A program made the position numbers and the translations under genes. Positions 7,399-16,101 of a DNA stretch of 51,849 nt are shown here, in pieces. The DNA is from an uncultured Bilophila sp. (GTDB taxonomy: Bacteria; Desulfobacterota; Desulfovibrionia; Desulfovibrionales; Desulfovibrionaceae), in assembly GCA_910585945.1 (NCBI GenBank), contig CAJUHZ010000016.1, forward strand, positions 1 to 51,849. The letters run 5' to 3'. Position 1 is the stretch's first letter, and each line of letters starts with the position of its first letter. The notes below the pieces were generated by a model that did no database searches, was not told the DNA's origin, and saw only the letters and a list, made by a program, of their open reading frames with translations.

Positions 7399-8601
7399 TT
7401 ACGCTTGCGCCGCGCCGCCATCGTCGCGAATTTCCTCATCCGTAAGATAACAGGCGGGATCCTGCGCCCAGACATCGCCATAATAGGCTTCCGCCCGCGC
7501 CCGGAAATTGCCGCCGCAAATATTCAGGAAGCGGCAGCCAGCGCACCGCCCTTTGACATGCGCACGCTTGTCTTTCATCCTGTGCAGCAATTCAATGGCG
7601 GGGTCATCCCAAATCTGGGAAAAAGGTCTTTCCAGCACATTGCCGAAGGTATGGTTGCGCCAGAACTGATCGGCGTGAACCTTTCCATCCCACGAAATGC
7701 AACCGATGCCGCGCCCGGAACTGTTGCCTTCGTTGAACTGCAAAAGTTCAAACACTTCTTCAGCCCGTTTCGGGTCTTCCCTTTTCAGACGCATCCACAC
7801 ATACGGACCGTCGGCGTGATTATCCACCGTCAAAACCTCACGGGGCTGTCCCGCGTCAAAAAGCGCCCGTGTTTCATCCATGATAAGATCCACGACAGCT
7901 CTGGTTTCCGCATGATTCAAGTCTTCCTTGATCAATTCCGAACCCCGGCCCGAATAGACCAGATGGTAAAAACAGATCCTGGGGACTTCATAATCGCGAA
8001 GCAACTGAAAAAGCTTGGGAATTTCTCCAGCATTACGCTTATTGATCGTAAAGCGCAGGCCCACCTTCAAACCTTCCGCCTTGCAGTTTTCAATGCCCTG
8101 TAACGCCTTTTTGAAGGAATTGGGCACGCCCCTGAATTTGTCATGGACTTCTTCCCCCCCATCAAGGGAAATGCCCACATAGGAAAGCTGAACGGCTTTG
8201 AGTTCCTTCGCCTTTTCCTTGGTGATCAACGTTCCGTTGGTGGAAATAACGGCGCGCATCCCCCTTTGCGTGGCGTGGTCGGCAAGTTCCGTCAAATCCT
8301 GGCGGACAAGGGGTTCGCCGCCGGAAAAAAGCATAACTGGCGCGCCATAGGCGGCAAGATCATCGATCATGGTTTTGGCCTGATCTGTAGAAATATCGTC
8401 CTTGCCTTCCGGATCAACGGCCTGCGCATAACAATGCACGCATTTCAAATTGCAGCGCCTGGTCATATTCCAGACCACAACCGGCTTTTTATCCGCGGAG
8501 AACTGAAGCAGGTGAGACGGGAGACGACCGGAATGACGGCCGTACCGCAACGCATCAGAAGGTTCTACCTGACCGCAATAAAGTTTTGAAATCCCTATCA
8601 T
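7399..8601 (-). CDS. ahbC: 12,18-didecarboxysiroheme deacetylase AhbC (NirJ-like), radical SAM
   Basis: Radical SAM enzyme that removes the two acetate side chains of didecarboxysiroheme to form iron-coproporphyrin III. The 400-residue product begins with the family signature MIGISKLYCG and has the SAM cluster motif CNLKCVHC (Cys50, Cys54, Cys57), GGEPLV for SAM binding, and a C-terminal CAGC...C...C set for an auxiliary Fe-S cluster. GGAG lies six bases before the ATG. It is the first gene of ahbC-hemB-ahbD-decarboxylase. I could not pick a convincing promoter in the 150 bp upstream, which also holds a 19-bp repeat. Confidence 0.9.
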   Translation of the reverse strand: MIGISKLYCGQVEPSDALRYGRHSGRLPSHLLQFSADKKPVVVWNMTRRCNLKCVHCYAQAVDPEGKDDISTDQAKTMIDDLAAYGAPVMLFSGGEPLVRQDLTELADHATQRGMRAVISTNGTLITKEKAKELKAVQLSYVGISLDGGEEVHDKFRGVPNSFKKALQGIENCKAEGLKVGLRFTINKRNAGEIPKLFQLLRDYEVPRICFYHLVYSGRGSELIKEDLNHAETRAVVDLIMDETRALFDAGQPREVLTVDNHADGPYVWMRLKREDPKRAEEVFELLQFNEGNSSGRGIGCISWDGKVHADQFWRNHTFGNVLERPFSQIWDDPAIELLHRMKDKRAHVKGRCAGCRFLNICGGNFRARAEAYYGDVWAQDPACYLTDEEIRDDGGAAQA

Positions 8602-8722
8602 ATGAATCTCCGTGCTTCAAATGGCTTGCAGTGATTTGTTTTGCAGGATTGCTCGTGAAAAATCGAGTGAACGGATATGAAATATACTGCATTTTACTCC
8701 GCACGCTCCAGACGCGCGCAAG

Positions 8723-8741
8723 CGGCTTTGCAGCAGGCGGG
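8723..8741 (+). repeat. 19-bp exact repeat, copy 1
   Basis: CGGCTTTGCAGCAGGCGGG occurs here and again at 19518-19536. Both copies lie between two minus-strand genes, 10-17 bp past the stop of the upstream gene. The role is unknown. Confidence 0.6.
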
Positions 8742-8751
8742 GGAAGGTCTG

Positions 8752-9810
8752 CTAACTATCCTTACGCAGAACAGCCCCGGCAAGAACACAGCCCTCCGCA
8801 TCGTATACCACAGCAATCTGTCCCGGCGCGGCCGGCAACTGCGGCGTATGAAAACGAATCAGCATCCGTGCGGATGCGGAGGCCGGCCCCTGAATTCGGA
8901 CGTCTGCCGGCACAGCGCTCTGACGATAGCGAATCCGGACAAAAAGATCATTGGGCCACAACTCGGGCGGCACAAGCAGGTTGATTTCTGCGGCGACGCA
9001 CCTGCCGACCTTGAGTTCCGCCGCTGTTCCCAGGAGCAATGCGTTACGCGCCCGATCCTTGCCGACGACATATAATGGTTCCGTCCAGGAAACGCCAAGC
9101 CCCCGCCGCTGTCCTTCAGTATACTGCCACAAGCCCTGGTGACGCCCCACGACCAGCCCCTCTCCGGTCACCATGGGTCCGCCTTCGGGCAGACGTATTC
9201 CCGTCGTGCGCAAAAACGCCCTGTAGTCATCATGTGGAACAAAACAGATTTCCTGGCTTTCCCCGGGAGCCGGAACAGGCATACCCCGTTGTTCAAGCGC
9301 TTCACAAACGTGTTTCTTTTGCATTGTCCCCAGCGGGAAAAAGGCCGCTCTCAGGCGGCCGACCGGCGTCAATGCCAAAAAATAGCTTTGATCCTTGCCG
9401 GGATCGGCCCCCCGGCGCAAGACAACCCCATAGCGGGGATGCTCTGTAAAATCGGCATAATGCCCTGTGGCCAGTTTCTCCGCGCCGAGTTTGCGGGCTT
9501 CGTCCAGCAGCAGACCGAACTTCAAACGCCGGTTGCAGTGCGCACAGGGGTTCGGGGTTTCACCGCGGGCGTATGATTCGGCAAAGGGACGCACAACCAA
9601 GGCATGGAATTGATCACGCAGATCCACAATATGGAACGCAACCTCAAGCTTTTTGCAAACAGCGGCAAGCCCCGATTCCACCGCGCTGTCTGTCTCCCTC
9701 CGAAAACGGGCGTGTACGGCAAAAACAGCCGAAGCGCCAAAAGCATCCCTCAAGGCAAGAAGGGCGTACAGACTGTCCTGTCCTCCGCTGACGGCAACGG
9801 CAAAAGTCAT
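8752..9810 (-). CDS. mnmA: tRNA-specific 2-thiouridylase MnmA
   Basis: Cytosolic enzyme that thiolates U34 of Lys, Glu and Gln tRNAs using ATP and a persulfide sulfur. The 352-residue protein carries the PP-loop SGGQDS (residues 8-13), the TPNPCAHCN segment with the expected first catalytic cysteine (Cys92 by position of the conserved CN), DQSYFL, and the second catalytic cysteine in SQEICFVP (Cys189). The C-terminal beta-barrel (WTEPLYVVGKD onward) is present. It lies on the same strand between purA and ahbC with 150-210 bp gaps, so it is probably its own transcription unit. Confidence 0.93.
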   Translation of the reverse strand: MTFAVAVSGGQDSLYALLALRDAFGASAVFAVHARFRRETDSAVESGLAAVCKKLEVAFHIVDLRDQFHALVVRPFAESYARGETPNPCAHCNRRLKFGLLLDEARKLGAEKLATGHYADFTEHPRYGVVLRRGADPGKDQSYFLALTPVGRLRAAFFPLGTMQKKHVCEALEQRGMPVPAPGESQEICFVPHDDYRAFLRTTGIRLPEGGPMVTGEGLVVGRHQGLWQYTEGQRRGLGVSWTEPLYVVGKDRARNALLLGTAAELKVGRCVAAEINLLVPPELWPNDLFVRIRYRQSAVPADVRIQGPASASARMLIRFHTPQLPAAPGQIAVVYDAEGCVLAGAVLRKDS

Positions 9811-9840
9811 CCGAATTCCTTCACGCTGGCGCTATTTCAG

Positions 9841-9958
9841 CACAGCTTCACCCCATGTTTCCCGCACGCCTTCGCTCAAAAAGTCGCCTGTTTGGGCCGA
9901 CGGCGCGGCAAGGCAAACACCGGCCCTGCATTGTGTTCCACAGCTTCGCCTCATGTTT
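9841..9958. repeat. Imperfect direct repeat pair upstream of mnmA
   Basis: CACAGCTTCACCCCATGTTT (9841-9860) recurs as CACAGCTTCGCCTCATGTTT (9939-9958), two mismatches in 20. Both lie in the 208-bp gap between the purA stop and the mnmA start. No gene is seen in this gap. The pair could be a regulator site or a decayed duplication. Confidence 0.5.
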
Positions 9959-10018
9959 GCCCTTGCCGGCCGGAAAATATCGATTTTTCGCATACGACGT
10001 TTTTAATGCGTCCTGTCC

Positions 10019-11296
10019 CTAGCGCGAAATGGTCTGCTCCCTGTCCGGCCCTACCGAAACAAGGGTAATGGGAACCCCCGCCAGTTCTTCCAAACGGCGA
10101 ACATAGGCGCGGGCAGCTTCCGGCAATTGCGCGAAAGAAGTGTATTGTTCCAAGGGTTCTGACCAACCGGGCATGTTCTCGTACACGGGAGTGACGGCTC
10201 CCAGGCCATTTTCCTCTTGAGGAGGATAATCCGTACGTTGCCCCCGATATTCGTACGCCACGCATATTTTTATCTCGGAAAGTCCGGAAAGCACATCAAG
10301 CTTCGTCAGCGCGATTTCCGTCAACCCGTTCAAACGAACGCTTTCCCGCAACAGTACGATATCCTGCCAGCCGCAACGACGCGGGCGTCCGGTCGTCGCG
10401 CCGAATTCTCCCCCGTTCCGGCGTAGCGTCTCGCCTACGGCATCGTGCAATTCCGTGGGGAACGGCCCTTCCCCTACCCGCGTGGTATACGCTTTCAAGA
10501 TGCCGATGATCCGGTCTTTTCCGCTTCCTGCGAAGCCAGTGCCGGCAGCAGTGTTGCCGGCTACCGTATTTGATGAGGTGACAAAGGGGTAGGTTCCGTG
10601 ATCCACGTCCAGATGTGTGCCCTGAGCGCCTTCAAAAAGGGCTTTCTTCCCCGCCTTGCGCGCAGCCTCCAACTCCGACGACACATCGGTCAGATAAGGC
10701 AACAGACGGGAAGCCAATGGCGCGATTTCGGCAAAAACCTCCTCGACGCCCAGGGGATCAACCCCGTAACACGAAGCGAGAAGAACATTTTTTTCCCTGA
10801 GCGCCGTGGCGATCTTGGCCTTGAGAAGCGAGAGATCGGCCAAATCGGCGGCCCGGATACCGATACGTGCCGCCTTGTCCTCATAACACGGTCCAATGCC
10901 CCGGCCCGTAGTGCCGATTTTTTTCTCTGCGGCCGCTTTTTCACGCGCCATGTCCAAAGCCTTGTGGTAGGGCATGATAAGGTGCGTCTTGGCGCTCACC
11001 TTGAGCCTGGAAGGAGAAACGTCAACTCCCTGCCCCGCAAGGACGTCCAGTTCATGAGCGAAGATGACAGGATCGAGCACCACTCCATTGCCGATAAGAC
11101 ACACCTTTCCGTCATGCAGGATGCCCGAAGGCACGAGATGCAGAACATATTTTTTTCCATCGACAATGATGGTGTGCCCGGCGTTGTTGCCGCCCTGAAA
11201 ACGTACGACGTACTGGATATCGCCGCTCAAAAGATCGACGATTTTACCCTTTCCTTCGTCGCCCCATTGCGCGCCGACAATCACAATATTGGACAT
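10019..11296 (-). CDS. purA: Adenylosuccinate synthetase
   Basis: Couples GTP hydrolysis to joining IMP and aspartate, the first step from IMP to AMP. The 425-residue length is normal. The glycine-rich GAQWGDEGKGK loop begins at residue 8 and contains the catalytic Asp. GGNNAGHT with the catalytic His follows near residue 35. GTTGRGIGPCYEDK, EGAQGTHLDVDHGTYPFVTSSN and TGRPRRCGWQD are further family signatures. AGGAG lies 7-8 bases before the ATG. Upstream is a hairpin-rich repeat region rather than a plain promoter gap. Confidence 0.97.
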   Translation of the reverse strand: MSNIVIVGAQWGDEGKGKIVDLLSGDIQYVVRFQGGNNAGHTIIVDGKKYVLHLVPSGILHDGKVCLIGNGVVLDPVIFAHELDVLAGQGVDVSPSRLKVSAKTHLIMPYHKALDMAREKAAAEKKIGTTGRGIGPCYEDKAARIGIRAADLADLSLLKAKIATALREKNVLLASCYGVDPLGVEEVFAEIAPLASRLLPYLTDVSSELEAARKAGKKALFEGAQGTHLDVDHGTYPFVTSSNTVAGNTAAGTGFAGSGKDRIIGILKAYTTRVGEGPFPTELHDAVGETLRRNGGEFGATTGRPRRCGWQDIVLLRESVRLNGLTEIALTKLDVLSGLSEIKICVAYEYRGQRTDYPPQEENGLGAVTPVYENMPGWSEPLEQYTSFAQLPEAARAYVRRLEELAGVPITLVSVGPDREQTISR

Positions 11297-11329
11297 GGGG
11301 TCTCTCCTCGTGTCTACAACTCGCCCAAA

Positions 11330-11500
11330 GGGTGATTTATGAGGACCATTTCGCCGAAAAACGCGCTTTTGGCTCGTTCGTCTGGCGCTGCTCCGTGCCG
11401 GTCTTTACGTCCGGCGATAGAAGTCATGCCCGAAGTCTTTTCGACTTCACTATCAGGAATGCCTGGAGGGGGATTCTGGCGGCAAGCGCCGTGACCATAC
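11330..11500. repeat. Diverged copy (A) of the hairpin-rich intergenic repeat
   Basis: GATTTATGA and CGAAAAAC from the left end of the full copy at 20851 recur at 11334-11342 and 11355-11362. GGCTCGTTC (11371-11379) matches the copy at 51702. A TAGAAGTCAT stretch and a GCGCCGTGA near 11485 follow in the same order as in the full copy. Local hairpins include GCCGG/CCGGC near 11396-11415 and GAAGTC/GACTTC (11432-11437 with 11443-11448). It fills most of the 268-bp gap between the YjbQ-family stop and the purA start. Boundaries are approximate. Confidence 0.55.
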
Positions 11501-11564
11501 GCCTCCATCATGGAGTCTACCGGCCTTCCGGACGGGCGTCAATGTTTATACAGAGAAAACCCGG

Positions 11565-11960
11565 TCAGGAGGCAAGCCATTGAACCCAAAGCTCCCGTGC
11601 GCGCGGGCCGTCCCCTTCACAGAGAAAAAGCCCCTGCCATGTTCCGAGGCGGAGCGAACCGCCCTCCACAGGCAACATCTGGCTGGCTCCCATGAGACTG
11701 ACCCGAACATGCGCGTCGCTGTTGCCTTCACGGTGGCGGTAAGCCCCCTGCTCAGGGACAAGCCGCTCAAGAGAGGCCATAATGTCCTGCGCCACATCTG
11801 GATCGGCCGCTTCATTCAGGGTAAGTCCGCAAGTGGTATGCGGAGAAAAGACGACAACCACCCCGTCCCGCCAGCCGTTTTCCTCGACAAGACGGCGGAT
11901 GCACTGCGTCACGTCAATGAACTCCCGTCGGCGTGTCGTGCGGATCTGAAGCCGTTCCAT
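11565..11960 (-). CDS. YjbQ/UPF0047 family protein
   Basis: The 131-residue protein matches the YjbQ family throughout: a central FSPHTTCGLTLNE motif (His plus Cys near residue 45), NSDAHVRVSLMGASQMLPVEGG, and LGTWQGLFLCEGDGPR near the end. Members have been reported to have thiamine-phosphate synthase side activity and to complement thiE mutants; the natural reaction is unsettled. The ATG at 11960 is chosen because GGAG is seven bases upstream. The next ATG at 11966 is too close to it. The gene overlaps the end of the upstream unknown gene by 47 bp, implying translational coupling. Confidence 0.85.
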   Translation of the reverse strand: MERLQIRTTRRREFIDVTQCIRRLVEENGWRDGVVVVFSPHTTCGLTLNEAADPDVAQDIMASLERLVPEQGAYRHREGNSDAHVRVSLMGASQMLPVEGGSLRLGTWQGLFLCEGDGPRARELWVQWLAS

Positions 11961-12297
11961 GTTCATTCTCCGTTTTGCCCTCCCCCTGCCGGGGGCGGAA
12001 CTGAAGTACCGAGGCACGTTTTCGCGCTGCCGGTTCCGGCGTATCCTCATGCTCCAGGGCAAAGGCGAACGTCGCAACATTGCCCTCCGGCCGCTTCTGT
12101 TGCGCCCAGTTGTAGTTGAACGCCTGATTTTTCCACCTTTTTGCCTGAATGAGCGCGAAAACAAGCGCGCTTTCCTCCCAGCGTTTGGTGGGTTCAAAAC
12201 GGCTTACGATCCCTGCGTATTTTTCCCATAAGGCCATCAGTGAGGCTTCATCCAGGGAATCCAGCTGACGCGCCATTTTTTGCAACAGTTTTTCCAT
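11914..12297 (-). CDS. Hypothetical protein
   Basis: I do not recognise this 127-residue protein. The first 70 residues are predicted helical and rich in Leu, Trp and charged residues (KMARQLDSLDEASLMALWEKY, ESALVFALIQAKRWKNQAFNYNWAQQ). The last 50 are polar and probably disordered. No signal peptide, membrane segment or metal motif is visible. The ribosome binding site is weak (AAGGTG about 13 bases upstream). The tight overlap with the YjbQ-family gene and the ordered N-terminal half argue that it is real. It is read divergently from the AICAR transformylase gene. Confidence 0.6.
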   Translation of the reverse strand: MEKLLQKMARQLDSLDEASLMALWEKYAGIVSRFEPTKRWEESALVFALIQAKRWKNQAFNYNWAQQKRPEGNVATFAFALEHEDTPEPAARKRASVLQFRPRQGEGKTENEHGTASDPHDTPTGVH

Positions 12298-12593
12298 AAC
12301 TGGGAATACACCTTAAAAAAAAGAATGTAGTTTCCGCCCTGATCTGGTGAAACCGCCAGGAACGGCGGGGTCGGCGGGGCATGTTCCCGGCAGGGGCATG
12401 ACCTTCCGGGCACGCTACGCCAAACCGCCCCGAGGTTCAAATGGAATTTGCCCCCGGAAAAAGCCTGTGATAGGGAAACAGGATTCGCTTTGAAGACGCG
12501 GGCCGTGTTTGCGGCCTGCCCCAGCATGTGCGCATCATATTTTTGATGACGCCGGATATTCCATTCAACCAGAGGGTTCCGCCAGGAGTTGTC

Positions 12594-13877
12594 ATGCCGG
12601 ATTTGAAAGCCATGTACCGGACCATCGTCCAGGATGATTTTCCCGACACGCTTACCATCACCTTGGGCGACACTGTGCTCGCCTATGCCAAGCGCACCTG
12701 GGATATCGACGGGGAACGCAAAGGCCTGCGCTACGGCGAGAATCCGGATCAGCCCGCGGCCCTGTACCAGCCCGTATCAGGCAGATTTGTCGCGGCAGGA
12801 AAGAACTGGCGCGACAGCGCAGGAGGGAAGGCCGTCATTTCCGCTCTGTCCGAAGCGCAAATGCTGCAGGCCGGCAAGCATCCCGGCAAAACCAATCTTA
12901 CGGATGTGGACAACGGCTGCAACATCCTCCAGTACCTTGCCGAGCGCCCGGCGGCCGTTATCCTCAAGCACAACAACCCCTGCGGAGCGGCCTGGTCATC
13001 CGCCAGCGTGGGCGACGCCCTGACCAAAGCGTTCTGGTGCGACCGCATTGCCGCATTCGGCGGGGCGGTCGTCGTCAACCGGCCTCTCGACATGAAGGCC
13101 GCCGAACTCATCGCGGCCAACTATTTTGAGGTGGTGGCGGCGCCCGATTTCACACCTGAGATTCTGCATATCCTGGCGTCACGCAAAAACCTGCGCATCT
13201 TCAAATTGCCTGCTCTGGCGGATTTGGGCCGGCTGGCCGGAGAACCCTTTCTGGAAATCAAGGCGCTGATGGACGGAGGTCTTGTCCTTCAGCAGTCCTT
13301 TGTCAACCGTATCCGTTGCGCGACTGATTTTCTGCCCGCTGTGGCGAGCGCAAAAGACGGCACGAGCGTTTCAGCCCGCAAGCCGACGGAGCAAGAGGCG
13401 GACGATCTGCTCTTCGCCTGGGCAGTGGAAGCCGGGGTTTCCTCCAATTCAGTCATTTTTGCGAAAAACGGGGCGACGGTAGCCATAGGCACAGGCGAAC
13501 AGGATCGGGTGGGTTGCGTTGAAATCGCCATTTTCAAGGCGCGCACCAAATTTGCCGACACGCTTGCCTTTACCCGGCACGGACTGACGCTGTACGAACT
13601 GAAGCAGCAAGCGGCCGACAATGCCGAAGCCGCCGCGCGCCTGGCCGATATTGAAGCGGAGACGGAGCAGCGCAAGGGCGGTCTTGAGGGCAGCGTCGTT
13701 GTTTCTGACGGATTTTTCCCTTTCCGCGACGGCGTCGATCTTTGCGTGGCTCAGGGCGTGACGGCCATTGCCCAACCCGGCGGCTCCCTGCGGGATCATG
13801 AGGTCATCGCAGCCGTCAATGAAGCTGTGCCGCAGGTGGCCATGGTGTTTACCGGCCAGCGCTCGTTCCGGCATTGA
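12594..13877 (+). CDS. Free-standing AICAR transformylase (PurH C-terminal domain only)
   Basis: Transfers a formyl group from 10-formyl-tetrahydrofolate to AICAR, the penultimate step to IMP. In most bacteria this domain is fused behind IMP cyclohydrolase in PurH. Here the 427-residue product consists of the transformylase part only, with the catalytic KHNNPCG motif at Lys125-His126, GLRYGENPDQPAALY near residue 40, AFGGAVVVN, and VSDGFFPFRDGVD near the end. AGGAG six bases before ATG 12594 sets the start; an earlier in-frame ATG at 12528 lacks one. A separate IMP cyclohydrolase must lie elsewhere. It is first in a plus-strand run with the exonuclease and plsY. Confidence 0.9.
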   Translation: MPDLKAMYRTIVQDDFPDTLTITLGDTVLAYAKRTWDIDGERKGLRYGENPDQPAALYQPVSGRFVAAGKNWRDSAGGKAVISALSEAQMLQAGKHPGKTNLTDVDNGCNILQYLAERPAAVILKHNNPCGAAWSSASVGDALTKAFWCDRIAAFGGAVVVNRPLDMKAAELIAANYFEVVAAPDFTPEILHILASRKNLRIFKLPALADLGRLAGEPFLEIKALMDGGLVLQQSFVNRIRCATDFLPAVASAKDGTSVSARKPTEQEADDLLFAWAVEAGVSSNSVIFAKNGATVAIGTGEQDRVGCVEIAIFKARTKFADTLAFTRHGLTLYELKQQAADNAEAAARLADIEAETEQRKGGLEGSVVVSDGFFPFRDGVDLCVAQGVTAIAQPGGSLRDHEVIAAVNEAVPQVAMVFTGQRSFRH

Positions 13878-13966
13878 GCCGGAGTCGGGCATGATCAGGA
13901 AAGCGGCGGCCGCGTCTGTACGGCCGTGCGCTTCAGCGCAACAATCAAAAACCATCGGGAGTCAAT

Positions 13967-16060
13967 ATGGCACGGGGGCTTGTCCGGTATCCAGGCTCAG
14001 GCTGCGTGGTGGAATTCATGCAGGGGAACGCGCCTCAGCTGGCCTGGGTTCTGGAGGAACAGAACGGCAAGCTCCGCCTTCTCCTTCCCAACCGACGCGA
14101 GACCTCCCTTGCGTCAAACCGCGTGCTTCCGTGGGCCGGCCCCTCCTATTCCGGCCTCGCCGGCAAGGAAGCCGCCATCGCCAAGCTGGAAGAACACAAG
14201 GCGCGCCGGGAGGCTGCCGAGGCCGAAATGCAGCCCCTTGACTTATGGGAGACAGCGCAGGGTGAAGTAAGCAGGGCCTCGGCCGACTGGTTCATGGAAC
14301 TTGTTCGGAACGATCCTGATGTGGACGACGTTGCCGCCTGCGGTCATGCGCTCCTCAAATGCAAAAGCCATTTCCGTTTTCAACCCCCGGAATTCGAAAT
14401 CCTGCCCGCCGAAGTGGTCGCTGCCCGCATTGCTGAACAGGAGGCGACCCGCCGGCGAGAATCCCTTGTCAATGGCGGAAGCGCATTTTTTCGCCAACTA
14501 TGGGAAATTCATCAAAGAAAACGAGGGACACCAGATCCGCGCGCATTGGATGAAGAAGTTCTTTCCCATGTGCGCCGTTTGCTGCTGGATCGCCTGAGCA
14601 ATCCGGAAAGTCAGGATGAGGCTCCGCTGTGGCGCGGCTTGATTCAAGGCCTTCCCGACGATCCCTTTCTGCCGCTGTACCTGGCGCAGGCATGGAATCT
14701 TGTGGAGCCACACCACAATTTTTGGCTGGATCGCATTGACTACGCCGCAGGCGATGCATGGAGCCACGCTCACAGCGCCGAAGTGGAAACCCTGCTCTCG
14801 TATGTGCGCCAGGGCGAGGGTGCCGCTCCAGACACGGATCTTTCTTTCATCAGCATTGACGCTCCCGTCACCAGAGATATTGACGACGCCTTTTCCATCT
14901 CGCCCCTGCCAGACGGTGGGTGGCGACTGACGCTTGCCCTGGCCTGCCCGGCGGCGCGCTGGCCCTTCGGCGGAGATCTGGATGCGGCAGTCCAACAGCG
15001 GGCTTCAAGCCTCTACCTGCCGGAAACCACCCACAACATGTTGCCGGAAATCCTGGGAACCGACGGGTACAGCCTGCACGCAGGCAAAACCAAACCCGCC
15101 TTTCTCGTCACATGCGAGGTCCGGCCCGACGGCGGGGTGACAACCTGCACACCCGCGCAGAGTACCGTGCGCATAGCAGCAAACCTGACATATGATCAGT
15201 GTGAAGCTGTTCTTGACGAACGCGCCGCGCGGGATAACCCTGCCCTGCCCTTTGCGGATCAGCTTCATCAGGCCGCCGCGCTGGCGGCAGCGTACCGTTC
15301 GTTGCGCCTGCGCAACGGAGCGGTGATCATTGAACGGCCTGACCTGCAACTGTCACTTGAGGGGCACGGGGAAGAAACCCGTGTCGTGCTGGATGTGGAC
15401 GACGCCGCGCCGGCCGCTCACCACCTGGTTTCGGAACTGATGGTACTGGCCAATGCAGCGCTTGCCGTCTGGGCTGGGGAACATGACGTGCCCCTGCTGC
15501 ATCGAACGCAGGACGTGACCATTCCACCCGAATGCGGCGGCGTATGGACAAAACCGCAAGATATCGCCAGGGTTGCTCGCGCGCTGGCCCCTGCAATGCT
15601 TGAAGTGACGCCACGCCCCCATGCCGGGCTGGGAGAAAAAAGGTACGCGCCTTCTTCGTCACCGCTCCGCCGTTACCCGGATCTGGTGAACGAGGCACAA
15701 ATCCTTCATGTACTGCATGAAGGAACGCCCAGATGGTCAGGCGCAGAGCTGAATGAACTTCTCGCGCGCCTCAACCTCAGGCTGGATGCTGTAGCCCAGG
15801 TGCAACGCGCGCGTCCCCGGTACTGGAAGCTGCTGCATTTCCGCCAGCAAGGGGAAGGCCACTGGTGGCCGGCTGTGGTTACTGATGAAACGGACACAAG
15901 CGTCACGGTCAACCTGCCGCGAGAACAACTTATCGTGCGGGCGCGTCGCGCGCTCTTCAGCGAGCGCACCTACCGCGGCCAGCCGGTGGAAGTGCGCCTG
16001 ACAAAAGTCCGCCCCCTGCACAACGACTTTCAACTGGCTGAAGTCAGAGACGTTTACTGA
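13967..16060 (+). CDS. RNase II/RNB-family exoribonuclease
   Basis: The 697-residue protein is an RNB-domain 3'-5' exoribonuclease. The four active-site aspartates follow RNase II spacing exactly: Asp298, Asp304, Asp306 and Asp307 in SIDAPVTRDIDDAF. The RNB C-terminal motif appears as YAPSSSPLRRYPDLVNEAQIL, with the catalytic-site arginines. The first 170 residues form a winged-helix-like and nucleic-acid-binding N-terminus unlike classical RNase II cold-shock domains. The end (WWPAVVTDETDTSVTVNLP onward) resembles a short S1-like barrel. GGGAG precedes the ATG. It lies 89 bp after the AICAR transformylase and 41 bp before plsY. Substrate preference cannot be read from sequence. Confidence 0.85.
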   Translation: MARGLVRYPGSGCVVEFMQGNAPQLAWVLEEQNGKLRLLLPNRRETSLASNRVLPWAGPSYSGLAGKEAAIAKLEEHKARREAAEAEMQPLDLWETAQGEVSRASADWFMELVRNDPDVDDVAACGHALLKCKSHFRFQPPEFEILPAEVVAARIAEQEATRRRESLVNGGSAFFRQLWEIHQRKRGTPDPRALDEEVLSHVRRLLLDRLSNPESQDEAPLWRGLIQGLPDDPFLPLYLAQAWNLVEPHHNFWLDRIDYAAGDAWSHAHSAEVETLLSYVRQGEGAAPDTDLSFISIDAPVTRDIDDAFSISPLPDGGWRLTLALACPAARWPFGGDLDAAVQQRASSLYLPETTHNMLPEILGTDGYSLHAGKTKPAFLVTCEVRPDGGVTTCTPAQSTVRIAANLTYDQCEAVLDERAARDNPALPFADQLHQAAALAAAYRSLRLRNGAVIIERPDLQLSLEGHGEETRVVLDVDDAAPAAHHLVSELMVLANAALAVWAGEHDVPLLHRTQDVTIPPECGGVWTKPQDIARVARALAPAMLEVTPRPHAGLGEKRYAPSSSPLRRYPDLVNEAQILHVLHEGTPRWSGAELNELLARLNLRLDAVAQVQRARPRYWKLLHFRQQGEGHWWPAVVTDETDTSVTVNLPREQLIVRARRALFSERTYRGQPVEVRLTKVRPLHNDFQLAEVRDVY

Positions 16061-16101
16061 CAAAAACACTCAAAAAAACAAATAGATATCGAGGGATATG
16101 C

